From the NCBI GenBank assembly GCA_002840755.1, contig PHBZ01000010.1, positions 62,001 to 126,000 on the forward strand: a stretch of 64,000 bases of DNA. Direction: 5' to 3'. Below, piece after piece: positions 48,588 to 57,145 of this stretch; the stretch's first letter is position 1, and every line of letters starts with the position of its first letter. This DNA is from Chloroflexi bacterium HGW-Chloroflexi-10 (GTDB lineage: Bacteria; Chloroflexota; Anaerolineae; Anaerolineales; Anaerolineaceae). The position numbers and the translations under genes were made by a program. Under the pieces are notes generated by a model. It worked only from the letters and a program-made list of their open reading frames with translations. It did no database searches and was not told where the DNA came from.

Positions 48588-49459
48588 TCCTGCTCCTTTT
48601 CCACCGCTAAAAATACATGTTCCAAACTCCGTGTAATCAGCGCAGTTAACACACGTCTTCTGTATTGGGCGTCTTCATCAAGTCCCCAATTGTTCTTCAA
48701 TTGGCTGCTTATTACTTCTTCCGTCTGCCGGAGTAATTCTTTCGTTATTTTCTTTCCATTGAGATAATTCTCAACCAATTCAAAAGTAACCAATCCAAAA
48801 TTATCTACGGAACCAAAAATTCGCAAATTTTCAGCAAAGCCGGTTTCTTCTTTATTGGCTGCTATCAAAACTCCGGCAATAATTTCACCTGGAAAATTGC
48901 GTCTTTTAACGTCTTGCATTACCCATGAGGGTTTTAAAGTGTACGGAATCAGTACAGAAGTGATCAGAAATGGGATTTCCATTGGTTCAGATTTTAACCA
49001 TTCGAGGATTGGAATCATTCTCTCGGACTGGATAGTCTTAATAACAATCAATGTATTCAGAGCACACAAAGCTGGAAATAACATGCCTTGTGGAATTTTT
49101 GTGGTGATACGGCCGCCAAAGGTAAAAGCATTCTTTCTGGCAGGGTCACTGCTTTCCTTTAATGCTTTGGCTAACACCGGAAATTCATCTTTAACTTCAT
49201 CTAAATTTGCGACTGAGTTTAAATTAAGGACGGATCCAATTTTGAGGTAAGGCTCTCCGTGGACATCAATTTTCTCCACAAGTTTTAATTCTGCAATCCG
49301 CGAGATATCTATCAATTGATCATCATTTAAAAAGCCATTGTGCAATTGATCCGCTATACCAACACCCCCAGCAATTATTTGACTGGATTTATCCGGATCA
49401 GACAGGTATTGGAGAGCTTCCGCAACTGTTTTTACGTGAATATATGCTTGAACTGCCAT
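48584..49459 (-). CDS. Molybdenum hydroxylase FAD-binding subunit (XdhB-like)
   Basis: A 291-residue subunit of the CO-dehydrogenase-flavoprotein type. The sequence begins AVQAYIHVKTVAEALQYL, then IIAGGVGIADQ for FAD pyrophosphate binding and FTFGGRITTKIPQGM, corresponding to the TxGG motif. No 4Fe-4S insertion is seen. It carries electrons to the final acceptor. The ATG at 49459 is one base past the stop of the SDR gene; GGGAGGAG lies 13 bases upstream inside that gene. Confidence 0.85.
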   Translation of the reverse strand: MAVQAYIHVKTVAEALQYLSDPDKSSQIIAGGVGIADQLHNGFLNDDQLIDISRIAELKLVEKIDVHGEPYLKIGSVLNLNSVANLDEVKDEFPVLAKALKESSDPARKNAFTFGGRITTKIPQGMLFPALCALNTLIVIKTIQSERMIPILEWLKSEPMEIPFLITSVLIPYTLKPSWVMQDVKRRNFPGEIIAGVLIAANKEETGFAENLRIFGSVDNFGLVTFELVENYLNGKKITKELLRQTEEVISSQLKNNWGLDEDAQYRRRVLTALITRSLEHVFLAVEKEQE

Positions 49460-49460
49460 A

Positions 49461-50192
49461 TTAAACCAAACTCCTCCCACCATCTACATGATAGACAGTA
49501 CCCGTAATGAAATCATTCTCAATCATTAATTGCGCCACCTGAGCAACATCAATCGGCGATCCCACTCGTTTTAAAACTGATTTATCGACTGCCCATTGAA
49601 CTTTTTCTGGTGCCGGATTTGGAGGTAACAGAACTGTACCGGGCGCGATTGCATTGACCCGGATAGCTGGCGCTAATTCAAAAGCCAACGATTTGGTCAA
49701 AGCAACCAGACCCGCTTTACTGGCTGCATGGTGGGCATACCCTGGCCAGACCTGGAACGCAGATAAATCGGTGATATTGATAATGACACCCTGGCCTTGC
49801 GCTAGCATAATTGGGGCGACAGCCTGAGAACACATAAATGGGCCTTTAAGATTTACATCCAGTGAAAGTTCCCACTCAGATTCTGAAATATTCAAAAATG
49901 GTGTTTTTAACCAAACAGAAGCATTATTAATCAAAACATCCACTTTACCAAAAGTCTCTTTCGTTGCAGCAACCATCGCGTCAATTTGTGATTTCTGGCG
50001 AATTTCAACCCTGGTTGCCAGACATTTCACTCCGAATGCCTCGATGTCTTTTTTTGTCTCCTTCCAGGGTTCATCTTCCAAATAATAACTGAATGAAATA
50101 TTCGCTCCTTTTTGGGCAAAAAACAGTGCTATTTCTCGACCAACTCGGGTTGCGGCACCTGTTATTAAAATGACTGAATTTTTGATTTGCAT
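49461..50192 (-). CDS. SDR, pteridine-reductase-like with His in place of catalytic Tyr, copy 1
   Basis: A 243-residue short-chain dehydrogenase. NAD(P) is bound by TGAATRVG (11-18), and NNAS follows at 89-92. The Asp142 of the INITDLS segment lies 13 residues before position 155, as in pteridine reductases PTR1/FolM where this Asp pairs with a Tyr and Lys. Here position 155 is His instead of Tyr (HHAASK, Lys159). It may act on a pterin- or dihydro-heterocycle-like substrate with altered chemistry (inference). GAGG precedes the ATG. Confidence 0.85.
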   Translation of the reverse strand: MQIKNSVILITGAATRVGREIALFFAQKGANISFSYYLEDEPWKETKKDIEAFGVKCLATRVEIRQKSQIDAMVAATKETFGKVDVLINNASVWLKTPFLNISESEWELSLDVNLKGPFMCSQAVAPIMLAQGQGVIINITDLSAFQVWPGYAHHAASKAGLVALTKSLAFELAPAIRVNAIAPGTVLLPPNPAPEKVQWAVDKSVLKRVGSPIDVAQVAQLMIENDFITGTVYHVDGGRSLV

Positions 50193-50229
50193 ACTACCTC
50201 ACTCAAAATTTTGGTTGAATATCTTGCTA

Positions 50230-50964
50230 TTACAGGACGGTACTCCCGCCATCCACCACAATAACCTGGCCGGTAACAAAATCGGACTTGACTAAAAACT
50301 CTACCGCCTGGCAAACATCGTCTGGTGAACCCAATTTCCGCAAGGGAATCTTTTCTGTGTTTGATTCCCAGCGCTCATCAGACCAATCTGGTGGCTTAAG
50401 CACCGCACCCGGCAGGATCGCATTAACGCGAATCGATGGCGCTAAGGCTATCGCAGCAGATTTTGTAAGATTCCATAATGCCGCCTTGGATGCTCCGTGG
50501 TGAATCCAGGACAATGCCGGCTTTTGTACTGACTCATCAATAATATTAATGACACAACCCAACTCGTTTTGCATCATTAAGGGAGCAGCAAATTGCATAA
50601 AAAAGAATGGACCACGGGCATTCACATTCATCACTGTATCCCATTCATCTTTGGTTACGGAGAAAAAATCTGCCGTCAAAAATATGGACGCGCTGTTTAC
50701 CAACAAATCCAAACGCTCATATGTGTTTTTGATATTTTCAATCGTCGCTTGTATCTGGTGAACATCACTTTGATCGCACCGGATAGCCAATGCTTTTGAA
50801 CCCATAGATTTAATTTCTGCCACGGTGTTTTGAGCTGCCTCTTCCGACGAATTGTAGGTAAACACAACCGTTTGAGCACCCATTTTTGCGAGTTTCAAAG
50901 CAATTGCTTTTCCCACACGATGCGCCCCCCCGGTTACCAAAACACAACGTCCGTTTAAATCCAT
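50230..50964 (-). CDS. SDR, pteridine-reductase-like with His in place of catalytic Tyr, copy 2
   Basis: A 244-residue paralogue of the neighbouring SDR. TGGAHRVG (11-18) binds the cofactor. Asp143, His156 and Lys160 take the positions of the PTR1-type Asp, Tyr and Lys (IIDES ... IHHGASK). The same Tyr-to-His change in both paralogues suggests function rather than error. TAGGAG is in front of the ATG. The pair may form a heteromer, as two distinct SDR chains in tandem often do (inference). Confidence 0.85.
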   Translation of the reverse strand: MDLNGRCVLVTGGAHRVGKAIALKLAKMGAQTVVFTYNSSEEAAQNTVAEIKSMGSKALAIRCDQSDVHQIQATIENIKNTYERLDLLVNSASIFLTADFFSVTKDEWDTVMNVNARGPFFFMQFAAPLMMQNELGCVINIIDESVQKPALSWIHHGASKAALWNLTKSAAIALAPSIRVNAILPGAVLKPPDWSDERWESNTEKIPLRKLGSPDDVCQAVEFLVKSDFVTGQVIVVDGGSTVL

Positions 50965-50986
50965 AACTGTCTCCTAATACCAGGGA

Positions 50987-52324
50987 CTACTCTTTCCAGA
51001 GTGACCATAAAAAGGGTTGTTCAACATATTGTTTAATTCTTTGGAGGAACTTTGCTGCAGGTGCACCGTCTACTAAGCGGTGATCAAACGAGAGACTTAA
51101 TGTCACCATGGATCGCAAAACGATCTGTCCATCCAGTCCAATTGGTTTTTGATGAATTCGACCGATTCCTAAAATTGCACATTCGGGCGGATTAATAATC
51201 GGAGTAAATGCGTCAATCTCATAGGCGCCTAAATTGGTGATAGTAAACGTACCACCACTGATTTCCTCCATTTTATTATTTCCCTGTAATGTACGTGAAA
51301 CCAATCCATCTAAATCATTCTGGATGATTTCCATACTTTTTAGATTCGCTTCTCTGACTACCGGAACCATCAAACCACGCTCGGTATCCACTGCCAAACC
51401 GACATTGATTTGTGGATGCTGGTATAACCCTTCAGGAATTAAACTCACATTCATAAAAGGATGTTCTGCGAGGGTCTGCGCGGCAACTTTTATAAACAAT
51501 GCATTGAAGGAAAGTTTGATGTTCTTTTTTCCCAATTCAATATTAAGTTGCTGCCTGGCTTGCACAAAAAGGGTTGCATCTGCTTCCGTGACTAAGGTAA
51601 CTTGGGGCCGTTCCACCCAGCTCTGGCTCAACCGGTTTGAAATGATGGAACGTAATTCACTTAATGGTTTGGCAATACCATCGGACTGTTCAGTTGGTTC
51701 TGCAGCCGACATGCGATTGACGTCCTCGCGGCGAACCATGCCACGCAGGCCAGTCCCTTTCACGCCGCGCAAATCCAAACCAATTTCAGCTGCCCGCAAT
51801 TTGGCAAGAGGAGTTGCTTTTACAACAGGTTGATTTTGTATCTTCTGATTTACATCCGATAAAACGATCATTCCCCGGATGCCGGTTCCGGTTAGTCCCG
51901 CTAGATCAATTCCGGCACGTTTCGCCGCATTACGTGCCTTGGGAGACGCGCACACGGCAGTTGGAAGCATTGTCTTTTCCGCAGTAGCTTTTGGAACAAC
52001 CTGGGTCTGAGATTTCTGAATTACGGGATCAATGGTTTCGGCGGCTCCGTGATGGCTTCCGGAAAATCCCGTACCAAACAAGACAGCTACAGGTGATAAT
52101 ATCGGCACTACCGTATCAATCGGAACCTGAATTTTTAGTGTTCCACTGGCCGGCGATTCGATGTCGAGTGAAGCTTTTTCATTCTCAATTGAGAATAAAG
52201 GCTCTCCTTTCTCAACTTGATCACCATCCTGCTTATACCACTCAATTATTTTTCCTTCTCTCATCGTCAAGCCTAATCGCGGCATAACGACTTGATACGT
52301 GTTGGACGCCTCTGAAATACTCAT
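50987..52324 (-). CDS. 2-oxoacid dehydrogenase E2 (dihydrolipoamide acyltransferase)
   Basis: A 445-residue E2. It has an N-terminal lipoyl domain (residues 9-84, with lipoyl Lys50 in ENEKAS), then two consecutive peripheral-subunit-binding domains (about 126-160 and 171-204, each with the GTGxRG...DV pattern), then the acyltransferase domain ending in DHRLVDGAPAAKFL (HxxxDG). Most E2 have one peripheral-subunit-binding domain. It starts just after E1beta, with GGAAGA before the ATG. The E3 gene is not in the window. Confidence 0.93.
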   Translation of the reverse strand: MSISEASNTYQVVMPRLGLTMREGKIIEWYKQDGDQVEKGEPLFSIENEKASLDIESPASGTLKIQVPIDTVVPILSPVAVLFGTGFSGSHHGAAETIDPVIQKSQTQVVPKATAEKTMLPTAVCASPKARNAAKRAGIDLAGLTGTGIRGMIVLSDVNQKIQNQPVVKATPLAKLRAAEIGLDLRGVKGTGLRGMVRREDVNRMSAAEPTEQSDGIAKPLSELRSIISNRLSQSWVERPQVTLVTEADATLFVQARQQLNIELGKKNIKLSFNALFIKVAAQTLAEHPFMNVSLIPEGLYQHPQINVGLAVDTERGLMVPVVREANLKSMEIIQNDLDGLVSRTLQGNNKMEEISGGTFTITNLGAYEIDAFTPIINPPECAILGIGRIHQKPIGLDGQIVLRSMVTLSLSFDHRLVDGAPAAKFLQRIKQYVEQPFLWSLWKE

Positions 52325-52328
52325 TTTT

Positions 52329-53309
52329 TTATCTTCCACATAACTGTTTTGCAGCATTTACTATATCTGCCGCATTGGGAAGTACAGAATTTTCCAATTC
52401 GGGGCTATAGGGTAAAGGCACATTCTTTGCGCCAATGCGGAGAATGGGTCCATCAAGATATTCAATTGCCTCTTCCGCTAAAACAGCTGCAATCTCAGCG
52501 CCGGGTCCACTTCTTCGATGAGCTTCATGCGAAATCACAACCCGGCCGGTTTTTGCAACAGACTGAATCAGCGTATCTTTATCCAATGGGACCAGCGTAC
52601 GGGGATCAATGACTTCAGCATCAATTCCCATTTTTGCCAAAGTTTCAGCTGCTTCTAGAGATTTTTGTACCATAATGCCTATCCCGATTAAGGTAATGTC
52701 TTTTCCAGAACGCACTACAGCTGCCTGCCCAAAAGGAACCATGAAATTCGGATCCTCCGGAACCGGCCCGGTCATTGCATATAGCATTTTATGTTCAAAG
52801 AATAAAACCGGGTCTTCTCCGCGAATAGCGCTTTTAAGTAACCCTTTCGCATCAGCTGGTGACGCAGGTGTAACGATCTTTAATCCGGGGATGTTCATAA
52901 ACCAGGATTCAGGACTTTGTGAATGCTGGGCAGCGGATGAACCTGGCGCGCCTGTTGTTATACGAATCGTCAGGGGGACATTTGCTTTTCCGCCACTCAT
53001 AAAACGGGCTTTGGCAACCTGGTTCACAATCTGGTCACCAGCGCACATCAAGAAATCTCCAAACATAATTTCAACAATCGGGCGCATCCCAACCAACGCG
53101 GCCCCTAAACCGCTGCCAATAATATTAAGTTCCGAAATAGCCGTATCACGCACACGTTCGGGGCCAAATTCGGCGTACATACCCTGGGATACTCCCCAAA
53201 CACCATTGAAGATTCCAACATCTTCACCCATTAAGAACACAGACTGGTTCTGGCGCATTTCTTCAACCATTGCTTCACGAATTGCTTCTGAATATGTAAT
53301 TTCTCTCAT
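52329..53309 (-). CDS. 2-oxoacid dehydrogenase E1 beta subunit
   Basis: A 326-residue transketolase-like subunit. Recognisable: MREITYSEAIREAM, GEDVGIFNGVWGVSQGM, RVRDTAISE, HSQSPESWFMNIPGLKIVTPASPADAKGLLKSAI and the C-terminal EVIDPRTLVPLD. With E1 alpha it decarboxylates a 2-oxoacid (or acetoin) with TPP. It is coupled to E2 (4 bp) and E1alpha (12 bp). Confidence 0.94.
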   Translation of the reverse strand: MREITYSEAIREAMVEEMRQNQSVFLMGEDVGIFNGVWGVSQGMYAEFGPERVRDTAISELNIIGSGLGAALVGMRPIVEIMFGDFLMCAGDQIVNQVAKARFMSGGKANVPLTIRITTGAPGSSAAQHSQSPESWFMNIPGLKIVTPASPADAKGLLKSAIRGEDPVLFFEHKMLYAMTGPVPEDPNFMVPFGQAAVVRSGKDITLIGIGIMVQKSLEAAETLAKMGIDAEVIDPRTLVPLDKDTLIQSVAKTGRVVISHEAHRRSGPGAEIAAVLAEEAIEYLDGPILRIGAKNVPLPYSPELENSVLPNAADIVNAAKQLCGR

Positions 53310-53321
53310 TGCTACACCTTC

Positions 53322-54338
53322 TTAAAAAACCAGACCATTATGTGTATCTGCATAAACACCCGCCATTGCCTCATCGGCCACAGGTTTTTCCGCACTTGCT
53401 GCAAATGCCACAGCAGCATCTAACTGCACAATCACTGAACCCTGTAATTCTTCCAGATCGCCATCATCAAACAGGTTTGATTCAATTAATTTTTGCTTAA
53501 ATCGATCGATGGGATCTTTTTTCTGCCAACTATGAATTTCCTCTTGTGTTCTATATACCTGCGGGTCGCCCTCATAATGCCCACGATAGCGATAGGTTTT
53601 TGCTTCAATAAAAGTGGGACCTTCACCCCGATTTGCCCGTTCTACAGCCTCTTTGACAGCTTCATACACTGCCAATACATCATTCCCGTCCACTATAACG
53701 CCGGGAAATCCGTATGATTGAGCACGGATGGCAAGATCATCAATTGGTGTACAACGATGCATAGCAGTACCTTCCCCATAGAGATTGTTCTCACAGAAAA
53801 AGATGACCGGCAACTTCCATACACCGGCCTGATTGGCGGCCTCGTGGAAGGAACCTTCATTGGAGGCACCGTCACCAAAAAATGCCACAGCAACTCGTTT
53901 CTCCTTACGCATCTGAAAACCCAATGCTGCACCAGTGGCCATGGGAATGCCCCCACCCACTATACCATTGGCACCAAGAATGCCTAATGAAAAATCTGCG
54001 ATATGTAAAGAACCACCGCGCCCTTTGCAGTATCCAGGGCTGCGGGCAGCTAATTCGGCCATCATATATTTCGGGTCTCCGCCTTTTCCAATTAAATGCC
54101 CGTGACCGCGATGCGTACTGGTAATAACGTCTTCAGCGGTTAATGCCAGGCAAACACCCACAGCAGTGGCTTCCTGCCCAACACAGGAGTGAATAAACCC
54201 TGGAATCAAACCACCGCGACGTTCTTCAATGGCTCTGAGTTCAAATTCACGAACAAGAGTCATTCTTCTGTACATTTCTCCCAACAATTCGGGGGTATAA
54301 CGTTCTTTATAAAATTTTGCTTCTGGTCCGGTTTGCAT
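53322..54338 (-). CDS. 2-oxoacid dehydrogenase E1 alpha subunit
   Basis: A 338-residue TPP-binding subunit. Segments: TLVREFELRAIEERRGGLIPGFIHSCVGQEA, STHRGHGHLIGKG and the TPP motif GDGASNEGSFHEAANQAGVWKLPVIFFCENN. The ATG at 54338 follows GAGG; an upstream in-frame TTG lacks such a site. Similarity is closest to acetoin/pyruvate dehydrogenase type E1. Confidence 0.94.
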   Translation of the reverse strand: MQTGPEAKFYKERYTPELLGEMYRRMTLVREFELRAIEERRGGLIPGFIHSCVGQEATAVGVCLALTAEDVITSTHRGHGHLIGKGGDPKYMMAELAARSPGYCKGRGGSLHIADFSLGILGANGIVGGGIPMATGAALGFQMRKEKRVAVAFFGDGASNEGSFHEAANQAGVWKLPVIFFCENNLYGEGTAMHRCTPIDDLAIRAQSYGFPGVIVDGNDVLAVYEAVKEAVERANRGEGPTFIEAKTYRYRGHYEGDPQVYRTQEEIHSWQKKDPIDRFKQKLIESNLFDDGDLEELQGSVIVQLDAAVAFAASAEKPVADEAMAGVYADTHNGLVF

Positions 54339-54366
54339 ATCTTTATCCTCTGTAATCAATCCAAAA

Positions 54367-55701
54367 TCAGGCTGATTTTTTCCAAAGCCTGTGTGCTTCT
54401 TTTTGTGTACTTTTTTGTAATTCTTCCATATTGGCGTTCAAAACTTCGCCGTTCATTTTTCGAATCTTTCCGGCAACCATCACTGTATCCACATCGCTTG
54501 CATTGCAATATAACAACAATTGATCATAGAGATTATGTTGTTCAATAGGCGTAGGCAGTTTTGGATTGACTAACATCCAATCTGCCTGCCAACCCGGTTT
54601 TAAGCAGCCTACATTCTCCAGTCCTAATGCATTGGCGCCACCAGCTGTGGCCAGGTGCCAGACGAGACCTGCCGGCATTACCCGCGGATCACAATGAGAA
54701 GCCTTATGGATTAAAAATGCCCCACGCATAACCTCAAAAAAGTCGGTAATATATCCATCTGATCCCAAACCAACAGTGACTCCAGCCTCGACCAATTCTG
54801 GAAGTGGAGCGATTCCACCTCCCACCTCACAATTGGATAATGGCATATGTGTAACCCGAGCACTGCGTGAGGCCAGGAGATTTATTTCATTTTGATCGAT
54901 TTGTACGCATTGGGAGGCTAACATTCCCGGTCCTAATACCCCAATGCGATCATAATATTCAATCGGTCTTAATCCGTTACGTTCCAGCATCGCATGGGGT
55001 TCGTAGTGACCTTCAGAACAATGCATGTGGGTTAATACACCTATTTCGGCTGCCAATGCAAATGCCCGTTTGATAAACGCCTCTGAGCAGGTAAAAGTTG
55101 TATGGAAACACATCAATCCGTTTACCAGGCTGCCTTTTCCTTTACCAAATTCGATCATGGCTATATTTTCAGAAAGACCAAGTTCGCCATTCATCTGGCT
55201 TACTCTTTCAGTTGCTTCAAAAGATAATATGCCACGGATTCCCCATTTTTCTACGATTTCCGCCTGCTTAACCAGTACGCCGGGTAAAGCATAAGGTGCT
55301 TCAGTGCAATCATAAAAAGAGGTAATTCCAGAACGAATCATCTGCGCACAATTCCAGTTTGTTGCGGCATTGATCATTTCAGAATCTAGCTGGTTTTCCA
55401 CCAACGGCCACCAAAACTCTTCCAGAAATGGCATAAAACCTGATGGTGATTTGGTTAAGGGAATACCATGGGCAAGAATGCCATATAAATGTGTATGGGC
55501 ATCTACAAATCCGGGCAATAATACTTGTTCCGGTCTTTCGATTATTTCATCATGTGAAAAACAGCTACGCAGTTCATTAGCAGGTGCAATTGCATCAATT
55601 TTGTCATTCAGCACCCGTATACCATAACCTTCTTTAGGATGTTCCAAAGGAGAAGTTACCAACCATTTCGGAAAGATTAATAATCCTTTTGTTTCTATCA
55701 C
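54367..55701 (-). CDS. SsnA/TrzA-type aminohydrolase, copy 2
   Basis: A 444-residue amidohydrolase. The metal His are in LPGFVDAHTHLYGILAHGI (His69, His71), followed by HMHCSEGHYE and LGSDGYITDF. It is related but not identical to copy 1 at 44427. Such enzymes deaminate or dechlorinate heterocycles. The start is GTG at 55701 (AAAGGA ten bases upstream). Encoded between the hydantoinase and E1alpha genes. Confidence 0.85.
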   Translation of the reverse strand: MIETKGLLIFPKWLVTSPLEHPKEGYGIRVLNDKIDAIAPANELRSCFSHDEIIERPEQVLLPGFVDAHTHLYGILAHGIPLTKSPSGFMPFLEEFWWPLVENQLDSEMINAATNWNCAQMIRSGITSFYDCTEAPYALPGVLVKQAEIVEKWGIRGILSFEATERVSQMNGELGLSENIAMIEFGKGKGSLVNGLMCFHTTFTCSEAFIKRAFALAAEIGVLTHMHCSEGHYEPHAMLERNGLRPIEYYDRIGVLGPGMLASQCVQIDQNEINLLASRSARVTHMPLSNCEVGGGIAPLPELVEAGVTVGLGSDGYITDFFEVMRGAFLIHKASHCDPRVMPAGLVWHLATAGGANALGLENVGCLKPGWQADWMLVNPKLPTPIEQHNLYDQLLLYCNASDVDTVMVAGKIRKMNGEVLNANMEELQKSTQKEAHRLWKKSA

Positions 55702-55759
55702 AATTTTATGTTCCTTTTTCCATTGGAATAATTACTTTTTTTATCAGAAACTCACATAT

Positions 55760-57145
55760 CTACATGAACTCAGGTAGGCCACAATGAAGAAATTTTCCGG
55801 ATTTTTTTTGTTCAATAAAATTGCCATCTTTAATCAATACCTGACCTTTTACAATGGTCATAACCGGATAACCGGTTAACTCAACCCCATTATAGGGAGA
55901 ATAATCAACCTGTTCGTGCAACAGCTCCGGGTTTATTGTCAGTTTTTTCTGTGGATCAAAAAGGACAATATCAGCATCCGATCCGACGGCTAATGATCCC
56001 TTTTGTGGAAAAATGCCGAATATTTTTGCCGGCTGGGTGCTGCAAATATTTACCCAATTCTGCAAAGAAATGCATTGGTTCAGCACCCCATACGTATGCA
56101 TTAGCGGATACCGCAATTCGATTCCCGGCAATCCACCGGGCACTTTTCTGAAATCACCCAGGCCAATTTCTTTTTGAGGATGAATGCGGAATGAACAATG
56201 ATCACTGCCTACGGATTGGATCTGACCAATTTCCAACGCATTCCAGATCAGTTCTTTTTCAAAAACTTCCCTCAATGGCGGAGAGCACACCAGCGCAGCC
56301 GCTTCTATCGCGCTGCCATGCAATATGGCTTGCTGATCAAGCAATAAGTATTGGGGGCAAGTTTCCGCAATTACTTTTATATGATTATATCTGGCTACTG
56401 AAACAGCCCGGATCGATTGTGAAGTGGATAAATGCACCAGATATAAATTCACCTTAGATTCCCAGGCTAATTCAATGCATTGATTTACAGCTTCCAATTC
56501 CGCTGAAGGCGGCCTACTAAATGGAAAGTTCTGTGGAGCAATTCTTCCTTCTGAAATCAAATTTTGTGTTGCCCTCTGGATCAAGAGATCATCTTCAGCA
56601 TGAACCATACAGATACCACCAGAAGCTGAAATTTTTTTCATTACTATAAAAATACCTGGATAGTCCAACTTCATGCCATCGTATGTTGTGTAGAGCTTAA
56701 ATGAGGAAACACCTGCCTTCATCATGGCGGGAATTTGTTTCAGTGTTTCATCGGAAGAATCAGTTATGGTCATATGCAGAGCAAAATCAACCCAACTGGA
56801 ATCATTAGCTTCGGCTTTCCGTTGCTGTAAAGCATCCTGTAAGGATTGCCCTGGGTTTGGCTCTACGAAGTCGATTACCGTTGTTGTTCCTCCGCAGGCT
56901 GCCGCCAATGTACCGGAATTCCAATCATCACTGGTAATCGTTGTTGGAGTCGGCATCTGCAAATGCACATGCGGATCCACACCGCCGGGCAATACAAGCA
57001 GACCGCTAGCATCAATAGTCTCTTTACCTTCCAGGTTAGTACCCCAAGCCGCAATGTTCTCACCTCGAATGCCGATATCCATTCGGGTAACATTTTCATG
57101 GGTGACCAGGGACCCGCCTTGAATAACGAGATCAAATTCAGGCAT
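55760..57145 (-). CDS. Dihydropyrimidinase/hydantoinase-type cyclic amidohydrolase (HyuA-like)
   Basis: A 461-residue cyclic amidase. Binuclear metal site: GGVDPHVHLQMP (His59, His61), carboxylated Lys150 in SFKLYTTY, VHAEDD and the late VGSDHCSF. It hydrolyses cyclic ureides such as dihydropyrimidines, hydantoins or allantoin. HyuA belongs to anaerobic purine-degradation clusters. It overlaps the GH31 gene by 8 bp, with GGAAAG before the ATG. Confidence 0.92.
   Translation of the reverse strand: MPEFDLVIQGGSLVTHENVTRMDIGIRGENIAAWGTNLEGKETIDASGLLVLPGGVDPHVHLQMPTPTTITSDDWNSGTLAAACGGTTTVIDFVEPNPGQSLQDALQQRKAEANDSSWVDFALHMTITDSSDETLKQIPAMMKAGVSSFKLYTTYDGMKLDYPGIFIVMKKISASGGICMVHAEDDLLIQRATQNLISEGRIAPQNFPFSRPPSAELEAVNQCIELAWESKVNLYLVHLSTSQSIRAVSVARYNHIKVIAETCPQYLLLDQQAILHGSAIEAAALVCSPPLREVFEKELIWNALEIGQIQSVGSDHCSFRIHPQKEIGLGDFRKVPGGLPGIELRYPLMHTYGVLNQCISLQNWVNICSTQPAKIFGIFPQKGSLAVGSDADIVLFDPQKKLTINPELLHEQVDYSPYNGVELTGYPVMTIVKGQVLIKDGNFIEQKKSGKFLHCGLPEFM

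Noticed and set aside
52609..53325. 238-codon open frame antisense to the E1 beta gene
   Set aside because: It is a shadow of a clearly conserved gene and shows no domain.
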